Shown here: positions 1 through 10,253 of the stretch, piece by piece
Layout: every line of letters starts with the position of its first letter
How positions within the stretch are numbered: the stretch's first letter is position 1
Source: Parapristionchus giblindavisi
Taxonomy: Eukaryota > Nematoda > Chromadorea > Rhabditida > Diplogasteridae
Length of the DNA stretch: 64,000 nt
Assembly: GCA_943737045.1 (NCBI GenBank)
Contig: CALSFV010000224.1
Location: forward strand, 310,001-374,000
Reading direction: 5' to 3'
Program-made: the position numbers and the translations under genes
The notes under the pieces: model-generated
What the model saw: the letters and a program-made list of their open reading frames with translations, nothing else
Database searches by the model: none
What the model was told of the DNA's origin: nothing

Positions 1-44
1 CATCGAGAGTTATAACATCATGAGTCATTAGCCTTTTCTTATGT

Positions 45-126
45 GCAGCGATGTCCGAGTGGTTAAGGAGATAGACTTGAAATCTATTGGGCATTGCCCG
101 CGTAGGTTCGAACCCTGCTCGCTGCG
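45..126 (+). tRNA. tRNA-Ser (anticodon TGA)
   Basis: An 82-nt serine tRNA. The 7-bp acceptor stem GCAGCGA pairs with TCGCTGC, the anticodon loop CTTGAAA places TGA at 78-80, a long class-II variable arm follows, and the T-arm has GGTTCGAACC with discriminator G. A T-run downstream (cttttgcatttttt in sister copies) fits Pol III termination. Seven more copies lie in the window with the same flanks, so dispersal was by segmental duplication. Confidence 0.93.
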
Positions 127-308
127 AAATCTTAGCCAAGGGCCAAGGGCTGTTCCCTTTAGATTCGCATATCGCAATACGCCTAAAGAGAGTGATAACT
201 TCATGAGTCATCATCTAGCTTCTCTGAATAGTTGATCCAAAACATGTTCATCGTATCATCTAAATAGAAGTAATCCCTGACTGAACAGTGTGTGCGTGAA
301 GATGTTAA

Positions 309-421
309 AGAGGGAGTGACCACACTCAATGACCACTTCATTGCGCACACTATTTCTCTGTTCTCTAACAACCAGAGAGCGCAGACCGTTGAAGAGGCCG
401 TTGAGAAAGGTTTCGGTCCCT
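309..421. mobile_element. TTAA-flanked 113-bp MITE
   Basis: A palindromic insertion flanked by TTAA (305-308, 422-425). Paralogous segments at 24053 and 53095 read through the same flanks with a single TTAA and no insert, which proves insertion and target. Termini are AGAGGGAGTGACC and GGTTTCGGTCCCT. A relative of the same length with the same core (attgcgcacactatttctct) sits at 10141-10253. It has no coding capacity. TTAA targeting is typical of piggyBac-type transposases; that assignment is inference. Confidence 0.85.
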
Positions 422-940
422 TTAAAGAGGGAACGATCGAACTATGATAGATGAAATGGGAGATGAATGAGTAGTGGTGAAAGGAAAATAGACCTACAGC
501 AAGAAATTTTTTTCCAATCGGCTCGAAATGAACTGTTCTAGAAGTTACTCAATGTCAACAAAGGATACGTGCAAAAACGCCATCTTCTACCTGTTTTCTT
601 CGATAAACTGATTTTTTGAGTACAATACGCTAATTTTCTCAAATTTTTTTCCACAAAGGATACGATTTTTATTTGCGATTTTTATTTTCCATCCTGGAAT
701 TGAGGTACATACATACTTCACCCGTCATAATTCGCGGCACCCAATACCGTTTCTCAGAGGTGACCCGGACTTCATTCAAAAAAACAATTCCTATCTCATC
801 TCTGTTCATTATTATACAAATTTGCAATCATGCTATATCGACGAGCTCTACAAAAATGACTTAGTATTACAAGTCATGAAATTTGACCGTATTCAAGATA
901 TTTTAGGGAAAAAATCCGTTTTTTTCACTAGCAGACTAAG

Positions 941-1817
941 ATGAGAATATTTATGGGAAAGGAGAAGAACATGGATACTCAAGAGCAGATGTTCGTCGCC
1001 CTTACAACTGGGAAACTGCTTCGAGGAGTATCGGTGCATCTGGGAAATGTGAAGCACGAAGAACTACCGAAGTCGACGATCAAGGGCATATCGAAGACCG
1101 GCCGTGTTGAATTCAAGGACGACACCATCTCTGCGTGGAGATTCAGAGGCATCGGAAAGGGAATGAGAGTGACGGGGCAGAAAGGAATCAATAGTTCCAT
1201 CACTTTCCATAGTCATGGAGGCAAGTTGTCGAGTTATAGACTGAAGAATGAGAAAAAAGCAGAAGATCACCAACGAAGAGGAGCCACATTTCTGATTCTT
1301 CCCGACCAAGCAGTCCACTGTAGAGGAAATCATAAATCACAGCAGTTCTCTCTCTATCATCCTCTTCTACCTCGACCTCCTCCTTGATCTGAATCCCTTC
1401 ATCCTCCAAATCCACGAGAGTTCTGGTGAGTGTGGACGAATAATCAGTGACTGGAGAAGTCCCATTCATGAGACTGACGCCCTCTTCCCCGCATTCTCCT
1501 AAGGACAACGAAGAAGGGATGCAAGTACAACCAGAAGGCGAAGGATCTGGTCACTGCACTTTCCAAAGAGTATACTAGTATACTCTAATGGTGACAAAAA
1601 GCTGTTTGCGGTGGAGGCCGAGAAGAGAATGAAGGAGAGAATGGATATCTTTCCCGCTGAGAGAATGAACCACGAGCAAATCAAGAACCTCACCAGAACT
1701 CTCGTGGATTTGGAGGATGCAGGGATTCAGATCAAAGAGGAGGTCGAGGTAGAAGAGGATGATAGAGAGAGAACGGTTGTGATCTATGATTTCCTTCATA
1801 GTGATCTCAAAGAGTAA
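941..1817 (+). pseudogene. Zinc-finger-element gene relative, copy A (broken)
   Basis: Encodes a charged protein related to the gene inside the 11941-14479 element; shared motifs are WRFRGIG, KGINSSI and SHGGKL. The first ATG-led frame (941-1387) is diverted by an inverted duplicate: 1326-1434 is the reverse complement of about 1688-1798 of the same gene. The acidic 3' part (1611-1817, ending YDFLHSDLKE) remains open in another frame. Compared with copies B and C it also lacks about 60 bp just upstream of MRIFMGKEKN. The C2H2 finger present in the element gene is absent. I do not recognise a host family; the function is unknown and this copy is probably dead. Confidence 0.6.
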
Positions 1818-2320
1818 TTCTATGATCCGGATATTTGTTTCGATCATTCTGATTCCGATATCGGAAATATATATGAATAGTTTCAGAATGCGTATTTTCC
1901 AATGATTCCTTGAATATCTAAGATACGCATAAATATCTTTGCTCTTTTATGTGTTGTCCCTTACTGTAACAATATTAACAACTAATATAAGCAAAACACA
2001 TTGGTGAAAGCAAAGAGCACCGTTTCCCAACCTCTGCTACATGACATGCTAGATTACACTCGATCTCTTGTTAATACCATCTCTGTCACCATGAAGACGA
2101 ATCTATAAGAGGCGAGTGTGAAACAGGAACGCGCCTGGCTGAATGCATGTGAAATGTAAGTCAATGCTTTTGGAGGAATAGAACGCTTGAAAAAACAAAT
2201 CTTATTGTCAGTAAAGTATTACTAAATATATATTACTAATACAGTGAGTGATTATAAGTAAAAATAATAACTAAAAAAACAACAAATCGGACTGAGCACA
2301 GGCGTGGTCTCGGCGCTGGT

Positions 2321-2614
2321 TTACGTCTCGAGGGGCGCGAGGGGCTTGGACGCGGCATCCGGACTGACGCGTGCGGATTGCTCATTGACTAGCGCGGATG
2401 ACGCGTACACCTGCGAGTCCTCTGTGGACGATTGCTGACCTACCTGCATAGCAGCAAAATAGAGACCACTGCCTTTTAAATTTCGATGTATCGCAGATTG
2501 CCCTCGGACGACATTCACTGTATTCGGCAAAATCTTGAAACGAGAAAGCTCCGGGACAGGGTTGTCCGGGACAATATCATCTGGTACAATTGTTTCATAT
2601 TCACTTCTGGACAT
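2321..2614 (-). CDS. Hypothetical 97-aa protein (block A copy)
   Basis: An open frame starting MSRSEYETIVP and ending APLET-stop. It is conserved at 54961-55239 (92 aa, 5-residue indel, otherwise mostly conservative changes); a third copy at about 25980-27600 is split by a mariner element. Conservation of reading frame across copies is the main support. It is Ser/Ala/Val-rich with no signal peptide, membrane segment or recognised motif. It may be one exon of a larger gene, since no upstream exon could be tied to it. Confidence 0.4.
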   Translation of the reverse strand: MSRSEYETIVPDDIVPDNPVPELSRFKILPNTVNVVRGQSAIHRNLKGSGLYFAAMQVGQQSSTEDSQVYASSALVNEQSARVSPDAASKPLAPLET

Positions 2615-3367
2615 TATTTTCCAACATTACATTCAAAAATTAGCACTTTAACGAGAACAATTGATATATTAATAAATATATGAAATAGTTTTGATTATTT
2701 TAACGAGATCTTAATTGAAATCATTTCTAAAAAATGATAAAGTGAACTTTTTCGACAACAAAACGTGCATAGATTCATAATTTTTCATATGCAACAGTCT
2801 GTATTCCAGTCAATATCTAATATGGATATGATATATTGATTCGGATATTCGCATAGATTACTATCTATCTCAACACAATAATACACAAAAGTTTTATCCA
2901 TACAAAATGTAGCACTAATATGCGTAACCGTCTCGTTCGTGTTTCACCTCTCCCCTAAATCCACACTACTCACGTCCTACCTTCATACCTTCATCACATT
3001 AGAGGGTCCAGTAGGTCCAGAGGTGGACGAGGTGGACGCACGATGGTGCAGGAGTTGATTCGTCGTTGGTCGGGTTGGGCTGATGCTGATGAGACCAGTT
3101 CTGAAGCACACTTATTCATTGATTTATCCATCTACTTAGAGCAAAAACTAGAGGAATTTCACTCATCAAAAGAAGTAGCCAACTTGATCAAAGATCAAAA
3201 ATTATTCAGAGGCGCAAAAAATGTAAAGATCTTCTTTTTTTACAGTTTCCACTACACAATATGGAGATAAGGGGATGAAGAATGGCAGACAAACGTATCA
3301 CTACCACATCCCACATACGATATAAAAATATAAAATATATAATAAAAATATGCAATAAAAAACAAAA

Positions 3368-3584
3368 TCACGACACCTTTGCGCTTGCGGTCGATGCGGC
3401 CGGCGCCCCACTGACGCTTCCCTTCCGCGCGGCCGCAGACGAGTTCACCGCGGCGGATATGGCGGTCGCGATGCTGCAGGTGCTGCACGTTGGAGTGGTA
3501 GTGATGCTGCTAATGGTGCTGGTTGGGACCGACGCGTCTACCTTGATGATGTTGAGCCGATTGAGACTGAGACTTCTTCTTGTT
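3368..3584 (-). pseudogene. Q/H-rich exon fragment (block A copy)
   Basis: Homologous to exon 2 of the gene at 51478-52190: an acceptor-like ctctcacag, then NKKKSQSQSAQHHQ, a Gln/His-rich stretch and HRDRHIRRGELVCG. No exon 1 (FCLQFRPTSDVLLDG) is seen upstream of this copy, so it is treated as a partial duplicate. The function of the family is unknown. Confidence 0.4.
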
Positions 3585-4247
3585 CTGTGAGAGACACGAT
3601 ACATACACAAATAGGAGCACAACAACCAATCAATCAATCGATATTTACAACGATTAGAGTATACTGGTACTACAGTACTACACCGCACCATGATTACCGT
3701 GTCACGGCACAATATCAATACAATCATCATTTGAAAAAAAGTGGAATTCATGTTTCATCATCTCTTGCTATAGAATACATCGGCCGCATAACTGATGCCT
3801 TGCCCACCCATTCTTTAAAAAAATAATTCTACTCTAATAATCAAGAAAACCTCCTGCCGCAACAATCGCATCGCCGTGACCATATGTCAACGTAACCGTT
3901 CACTTTTCCGTATCGCAAACTAACGTATCGCTTATACTACCGGCCACATCTTCACTGAACACCACAACCCCCCCCCAATATCAATACAATCATCATTTAT
4001 CACTAGTTGAATTCATGTTTCACGACGTTTTACTATAGAATAAATCGCCTACACAATTGATGTAAGGTGAGCGACTCAAAGTCAGATTGATAATCTACAA
4101 ATTCTCCCGTATATTACAGGAAAGGAACTTCTTTGATTTCAGCCCCCTCGTTCACCCCCCCCCCCTCCCCATTTTGATCTTTTCGATCGAATGGAGGGGT
4201 CGCCCTCCTCAATGAGAGGACGATGTCCAAAAAAATGCAAAAGATTT

Positions 4248-4329
4248 CGCAGCGAGCAGGGTTCGAACCTACGCGGGCAATGCCCAATAGATTTCAAGTC
4301 TATCTCCTTAACCACTCGGACATCGCTGC
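4248..4329 (-). tRNA. tRNA-Ser (anticodon TGA)
   Basis: Same 82-nt serine tRNA as at 45-126 with full acceptor pairing, loop CTTGAAA and the GGTTCGAACC T-arm. It lies at the left edge of block D; the sister block carries the copy at 57799-57880. Confidence 0.93.
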
Positions 4330-4711
4330 ATAGGGAGAGTTAATGATCCTTCCCTTTAGATACGCATATCGCAATACGCCTATCGAAAGTGTTAACTTCA
4401 TGAGTCATCGTCTGGCTTCTCTGAATAGTTGATCTAAAACATGTTCATCGTATTATCTAAATATAAGCAATCTCTAACTGAACCAGATGCTGAAGAGGGA
4501 ACGATTGAACTATAATAGATGAAATGGGAAATGAACGAGTAGTGGTGAAAGGAAACGATTCTATAGAGGAATGATGCCGAAATGGAACACACGAGAAGTT
4601 GTCTCTATGTTCGTAAACATCGCTAAAATGGAGACAAGCATGTAGATAAAGACTTTTATCGCTCCTCGAAAACATCTATTGAAAACAATAAGCGTCAGTT
4701 TTTGTGGTAAA

Positions 4712-4775
4712 ATTTTTAGGTAGAGGTAGAGGTAGAGGAAGAGGTAGAGGTAGAGGAAGAGGTAGAGGTAGAAGA
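4712..4775. repeat. (GGTAGA)n microsatellite, short allele
   Basis: Imperfect hexamer array GGTAGA/GGAAGA, homologous to the long array at 58657-58938 in the sister block. The Arg-Gly frame it creates is a by-product of the repeat. Confidence 0.9.
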
Positions 4776-5068
4776 GGGAGAGAACCAAGAGATAGGTCTG
4801 AAATGATCGTTGTCAATACGCGTGAACATAACGGAGACAAAAGAATAAAAACATTGATCGTTGCCTCATTTTATTTGAATCCGCACTGCTGTTTGCAATG
4901 AACTTGTTGGCTCAACTCCAATTCAATATACGAATGTACATTTTATCGTCTACGAACTCGAAACGAATAGTGAATAACTCTTTCTGATGAAATACACTAG
5001 TGAATATGGAATAAGAGACATGGGTTAACGTGAAAAATCGATAATTGATCAAACAAATCGATAATTGA

Positions 5069-6066
5069 TCAAATATTTCTACGCGGCAATTCATTGTGGT
5101 ATTTGTGCAGCCAATCGGATATGAAACCAATGGGATCGGCTGGGCGACGGAGAAGGACCTGAAAGATCAAAGATCAAAGATCATATTGGTTGAGATTAAA
5201 GATCAAAGATCAGATTTGTTGAAATTAAAGATCAAAGATCAGATTGGTTGAGATTAAAGATCAAAGATCAAATTGGTTGAGATTAAAGATCAAAGATCAA
5301 AGATCAAACCTCGGCCAGAGCTTTTGTTAGTACGGGTGCGACTGTACTCGGGTGTTGCTAAGTTGTTCGAACCGGAATCTGAACACACGAGGTTTATTTT
5401 ATTAATTTATTTATATTTAACGATAAACAGAGAGATCTTTATCTAGAGAAGACAAAATTATATCATTTATTTCAGAATTTTCGGCATAAAATTTAGAAAA
5501 ATACAATTTGTATGGTTAAGAGTGCCCTCCTCTGCGGAAACACTCACCGATCAACTTCATCAGCTTCATCATCACGATTTCGTCCGGAATCTAGTCCAGA
5601 ACTGAAATAGTTTTCGTTATTTCCATAGTTTCATAGTTTAGAACCATAGTGTTCTTATGTCCCTGGAATATTCTTACCTAACAGAAGCGGAGTCTGGTGT
5701 CCCTGGAGTATCCGCGTCCCCTCCATTCTCGTTCATCAATTCCTCACTGATCATCTGAAAATGATATTTTTACAAATTAATTCATTTTTATTTTTTAAAT
5801 TAATTAAATTATTCAAATAGTTATACTGACCATGGCCTCATAATCATCATCACGTTCCTTGATCATCTTTAGGTCCAGAACCGCGTTTCTTCTGTAGTAG
5901 TCCGGCGTACGGCCTTCCTGTAAAAGATCAAACATCAAAGATCGAAGATCAAAGATCAAACTACATTATCCACTGCCATCGGATCCGCGCCGGCTTTGCC
6001 GAGGATCTTGAGGTAGTGACCGCCGTCACGTGCTGCCGCTGCGTAGTGCATCGCCGTGCTCTTGTT
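5069..6066 (-). pseudogene. Ankyrin/DPY-30 gene, truncated and frameshifted copy
   Basis: Six exons match the 3' end of the gene at 59296-63704: 5965-6066 (ankyrin, TAMHYAAAARDGGHYLKILG), 5831-5917, 5678-5754, 5548-5601, 5310-5378 and 5069-5158 (RPADPIGFISDWLHKY). Five exons keep their length exactly, but 5310-5378 is 69 nt instead of 109. The 40-nt deletion removes the YLARTVAP segment of the DPY-30-like helix and shifts frame to an early TAA. Upstream ankyrin exons are absent because the duplicated block ends near 6.8 kb. It is therefore a broken partial duplicate. Confidence 0.85.
5159..5309. repeat. TTTGATC heptamer array filling an intron
   Basis: Tandem GATCAAA units (TTTGATC on the coding strand), interrupted by ttggttgagatt spacers, occupy the whole intron between the last two exons of the ankyrin/DPY-30 copy. 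A smaller array fills 5918-5964. The sister gene has the same arrangement. Confidence 0.9.
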
Positions 6067-6284
6067 CTGCAATATGTCAAAGGTCGTCGTCGTGTGTGCA
6101 CTCGACGCACCGACGTGGTGTAATGTCCGTGACAGGACGCATAACAATGAGTCGTGATGGAACTTAAGAGGATCTACAAAAACATGCTGCACGGAATGAT
6201 TTATTGAGTATTAGTTAAGGTTACATGTTAATGGTTGAGGGTGAAAGGGGTGCTAGATTTATCACAATCAAGTTTGGCAATTTA

Positions 6285-6772
6285 CAAGGGAAGTCAGGTT
6301 GGGCGGTCCCGGACTTCGGGATGGGACATATACCATTCGATAGGTATCCGAAAAAGAAGATTTTTCATGTTGGTCATTTTGGCAGAATGCCCCTGGGCGC
6401 AGAGTTATTTGCATATTTCTCCGGATTTTCGCCCTACAATGAAACACATTCTTTCTGGGATAGCTAATGCGGGAATCGAACTTGTAAGCAAAAGATACAT
6501 AGACCATCCTCTTTAAGTAAATATAAAAATAAATAAATTTATTTTAGCCATTGCTTGTGTTGTTTACCACTCTTATTCACCACTGCTTCCTTTCGATCTC
6601 ACAGAGAATGTGTTTCATTGTAGGGCGAAAATCCAGAGAAATATGCAAATAACTCTGCGCCCAGGGGCATTCTGCCAAAATGACCAACATGAAAAATCTT
6701 CTTTTTCGGATACCTATCGAATGGTATATGTCCCATCCCGAAGTCCGGGACCGCCCAACCTGACTTCCCTTG
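6285..6772. mobile_element. 488-bp foldback MITE, TTA duplication (Harbinger-like)
   Basis: Inverted arms of about 170-180 bp (CAAGGGAAGTCAGGTTGGGC at each end) flank a ~140-bp core. The flanking TTA (6282-6284, 6773-6775) is single at the empty site 60829-60831 in the sister block. A 3-bp TTA/TCA duplication fits PIF/Harbinger. The core has a tRNA-like B-box on the minus strand (AAGTTCGATTCC). A second copy with opposite core orientation is at 20426-20912. No transposase. Confidence 0.87.
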
Positions 6773-6807
6773 TTAGTGTTGAGCTAGATACTATTACGAA
6801 TACAAAC

Positions 6808-7967
6808 TATTAATAATAATATCTATATTATGCTGGTACATAATGAACAATACCTAGGACACAAACAAGAAAAATGGTTGGATACATAATTTACTATGCC
6901 ACAACGGGGCAGCATAAGTATAGTACTGGAAATCGAAAAAGTTAAGTTAAGAAGAAGAGCTACATATAATTGATCTAATAGAATTACTAAACGATTTTGG
7001 ATTAGGACATATAATCGAGCTATTGGGAAGAGAGTTTCAAACGTTTACAATACGGTTTGAAAAGAAATGAGAGAAACGAGTGGATCTACAAGGGTGTAAG
7101 AATATAGTTGTGTCTACAGGAAATTCTAGAGAGTGAATATAAAAGAAAGGTGGGATTGTCTATACTAACTAGTCCATGCACTACTTTATAAGTGAAACTC
7201 AAGTCTATAACGGTGCGTCTTTGCTCAAGGAGATCAAGGTTCAGGTGTGATAATCGATTCGTATAAGAGGTAAGAGTGAGACCGCATTTGGCATATATAC
7301 TACGTGTAAATGATCTTTGAACTTTCTCTATGAGGTCGATACGATATTGTTCGCGTGGAGACCATATTTCGCAAGCATACTCTAGTATAGGCCTAACATA
7401 TAAGGAGAACATGCGAGCGTACAAGATAGGATTTTTCGAGAAGAAAATACGGTAGATGTTTGAACATCTAGCTTTGGCTATAGAGACTATGGATTGAATG
7501 TGAGATGAAAAGCACAGAGTATTACTGTAGGTAACGCCAAGATCAGTGAATTGCTTCACTACAGGAAGGGGAGTGTTATTGATCAAGAAGTCGATATCTG
7601 GATGACTATTTCCAATGAGCATAATAACTGTTTTGGAAAGTGAGATAGATAAAACTCATTGAGACGACCATTGTTGCAATGCGGAAAGAGCTGTTTGGAG
7701 GGCGGATGCATCAGATATAGAGTAAAGTTTGACGTCATCTGCATAGATAACACAGTGTACTGTAGATGGGAGTACATGTGGTAGATCGCTAATGTACATG
7801 CAGGATAGCAGTGGACCGAGACAACTACCCTGGGGAACTCCTGATAATACATTGAAGCTTGATCGTAGCATACAATACTTATGAGTTACGAATAAAAGAC
7901 TTATATGTTCAAGCGTATTCATTACAATCGAGGCCGTTTCGCCATATTTCAGACATACCTCTTGCAT
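6808..7967 (-). pseudogene. CR1/Jockey-type LINE, 5'-truncated reverse transcriptase
   Basis: The C-terminal half of a non-LTR retrotransposon ORF2: SGVPQGSCLGPLL, the catalytic box YADD, then the thumb/C-terminal region (LGVTYSNTL, YVRPILEYACEIWSP, LEQRRTVIDL). Frames change between 7622 and 7656 (an in-frame stop after LQQWSSQ), so it is not translated as one protein. The 3' end at 6808 is an ATTAATAAT-type simple repeat, typical of target-primed insertion. The 5' end abuts a (TACCTC)n tract. A near-identical copy is at 30576-31740. Confidence 0.85.
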
Positions 7968-8000
7968 CTACCTCTACCTCTACCTCTACCTCTACCTCTC
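7968..8000. repeat. (TACCTC)n microsatellite at LINE 5' border
   Basis: Complement of the GGTAGA hexamer found in block D; about 5 units here and about 9 in the sister copy at 31741-31795, so it is length-variable. Confidence 0.9.
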
Positions 8001-8106
8001 GTGAGACTTTCTTGTTTTGCATGGTTCAGAAACTATGCCGATCTCTTTTCTATATAATATAGCGCGCGGCGAAGGTCAGCCGGGTTAGAGAGAGGCAGCG
8101 GAGAGA

Positions 8107-8161
8107 CGATCGAGAGGCGGGGCGAGATGTAGAAGGCTACATCTCGCTCGCCTCTCGATTG
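8107..8161. other. 55-nt near-perfect hairpin
   Basis: Arms of about 25 nt (gagaggcggggcgagatgtag against ctacatctcgctcgcctctc) with an AAGG loop and one bulge. It is conserved at 31901-31955, where a base change (CA for CG) improves the stem. It could be a terminal hairpin of an old foldback or a small-RNA precursor; the sequence alone does not decide. Confidence 0.6.
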
Positions 8162-8446
8162 TGACTTCCGTTTGTTAGCACTAGGGTTGCCGTTGCGTAA
8201 GCGTTATCGTATTTACCGGGCCCTCTTCCCATCACTTGCCACTCTCTCGTCATTTCCCGCATTAGAGAAGAGAGACTGCCGAGATAGCGTAATTCCCGCT
8301 AAATTAGCGGGAATTACGCTATCTCTCGCCCCCTTCCCCTTTCCATACTCTCTGTTCACACCAGCCGCCTCGCCCTATTTGACATCTGAGAGCTTTGCAG
8401 TCAACAGCATAGTTGTAGCTCACATCGATCCGGTTCTGATTATTTT

Positions 8447-8480
8447 TCGCTTCTCGGCCTTTTGGCTAAGATCAAAGTGT
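8447..8480 (+). ncRNA. U2 snRNA 5'-end fragment (pseudogene)
   Basis: A 34-nt match to the conserved U2 5' end (TCGCTTCTCGGCCTTTTGGC, then TAAGATCAA) including stem-loop I. After AAGTGT the sequence leaves U2, so the branch-site recognition region and Sm site are missing. Upstream ttctgattattttt plus ~60 bp recurs without U2 in the right arm of the same element, which may be a captured snRNA promoter (inference). Confidence 0.8.
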
Positions 8481-9830
8481 CGTCTACTCGTGGTCATCTG
8501 CTCGCTCGCTCGTCTTCTCATCGGCTCAACGACTCCCTGCTCGCCGTCGCCGTCGTCACGCCTGCCGCAGATGCCACGCCTCCGCCATGGACGCCTTCGA
8601 CCTCTGCTAGGCGAAGCTATCGTCAACTGTGGCCTTTCGGTTGATCGATGCTTCTCTAGTAGAGGGGCGATCACGTGGACAGGTCACGTGTCTTCTTCTT
8701 CCCGCCTGTATCGATTGATTTTCGGATCGATACTGGTCGCGTCTCCTCTTCACTTCTTATCTTCCCCCGTCATCGCGCCTTCTGGAGAGGCCCCCAACGG
8801 TGAACCAGGTCCGTTGTATCACCAAGGGAGCCCACACAGACTATCGCAAACCCAGTTCTGTGCCCTTGCTTGACTACACCCGCCTGGGGATCCATTGGCT
8901 GGCCGTTCGTCTACCCCACCCCTACCCAAGTACACCCCCTTGCTCGCTCATCCCCTCTTTGCCTGAGGGACTCTGCCCTTCGCCCGCTGAGGAGCCACCT
9001 TGACGCACGGACGTTCTCTACAACGCCTCGTCTCATAAAGACTACTCGCCGCCGCTGGCCAGCTGAAGATATGGCCTGTCCAAGGCCCCCTACGAGGATG
9101 GAGCCCGTTTTCGAACAGCAGTCGGAGCTAAACGAGGTTAATGTTTTGTGATTCGGTTTCGTTATCTATCCTTCCTTTTCCCACTTGATCTACCCTAATT
9201 CCAGGCACGCCATCTACCGTACTCTGAACCCCACGGAGATGTCGTGTTCTGATGCAACGGGATCGTCTGGTGGTCGATACGTGGTCGGGGACGCCATTCG
9301 AGTTGGATCTACCAAGATACTTGCATGTGCGGAGTGCGCACTGATCATTGATTACCCTACCCAATCCTGATAGTGTGTCCCCTGCGAAGCCGATACGATC
9401 CCAAGGCTTAGATCACATTTTTCCTTTGTCCCAAGTCTCACACCAATACCCCTTGCCCCATCTCGTTAGTTTCAATCCGTAGCTCTCGTTAGACAGTCTC
9501 TCATTACATTGAACTCTAGTTAGTCAAACCTATCTACCCCTTTGACCTATCTAGATTTCTCTATTGAGTCGACCTGTACCAAGACTCTTTAGAGCCATTC
9601 GTTTTTGAACTCATTGGCATTGTGATAACGATTGGTTGTACTTTTAACATTATCTGTGGCTCTGTCATTCGTCTGTAGTTTGGCGCCGGCGATCCCGAGG
9701 TCTCACTATGGTCATTTGACACTCCACTCTTGTCTTTCTTCGGGTCACTTAGTGACCTAACATTACCTGTTTGTCGTTTAATAATCTTGCGATAAACCTA
9801 TTTATCTGTTTTTTTTTATTGGGTATCTGT
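8481..9830. other. GC-rich segment downstream of the U2 fragment, no convincing gene
   Basis: About 1.35 kb, richer in C/T and G/C than its surroundings, with only short overlapping frames on both strands. It runs from the U2 junction to a T-rich/A-rich end near 9810-9860 (ttttttttattggg, gaaaaaaatgg). It could be a retrotransposed U2 chimera or host DNA captured by the hAT-like element. I recognise no protein motif. Confidence 0.5.
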
Positions 9831-10140
9831 TTGCCCTAATGGATAAGAAAAAAATGGAAAATGTAACAGCTGGCGCTGCAGAGAAAAATTGATGTAATGT
9901 GGCATACTGTTGCATCTTTCTGTAAATGTGCTAGCATTTTTATTTCTTCACATTATTATTATTTCTTCACTATCATTACATGACTCCATACAGTGAATTT
10001 ACATAGGTGGCATTAATCAAAAACTTCAAAAGTGGTACACCGTAGGATTTTCTCCACAATACAGAGATTTACTCCACAATACTGTTTTTTATCACTGTTC
10101 GAATAAAATAATTAGTTTACATCGCTAATTATTCTTTTAA

Positions 10141-10253
10141 AGGTAGCGTAACCTCACTCAATGGTCTCTTCATTGCGCACACTATTTCTCTGTTCTCTAA
10201 CAACGAGAGAGCATTGCGCGTCGAAGAGACCATTGAGTGAGGTTACGCTCCCT
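10141..10253. mobile_element. TTAA-flanked 113-bp MITE inside the hAT-like element
   Basis: TTAA at 10137-10140 and 10254-10257; arms AGGTAGCGTAACCTCACTCA and its complement. It is the same length and family as 309-421. Its position shows it entered after, or travelled with, the 8182-11258 element. Confidence 0.85.

Noticed and set aside
3043..3270. ORF MVQELIRRWSGWADADET conserved in blocks A, B and C
   Set aside because: The opposite strand belongs to the region downstream of the Q/H-rich exon, and in block C the upstream frame differs. Could be real, but support on either strand is too weak to call.
4704..4901. RGG-box protein
   Set aside because: The Arg-Gly run is the short microsatellite; the downstream frame is not conserved in the sister block.
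8172..8873. 233-aa ORF
   Set aside because: It runs through the transposon terminus, two hairpins and the U2 fragment, so it is not a plausible protein.
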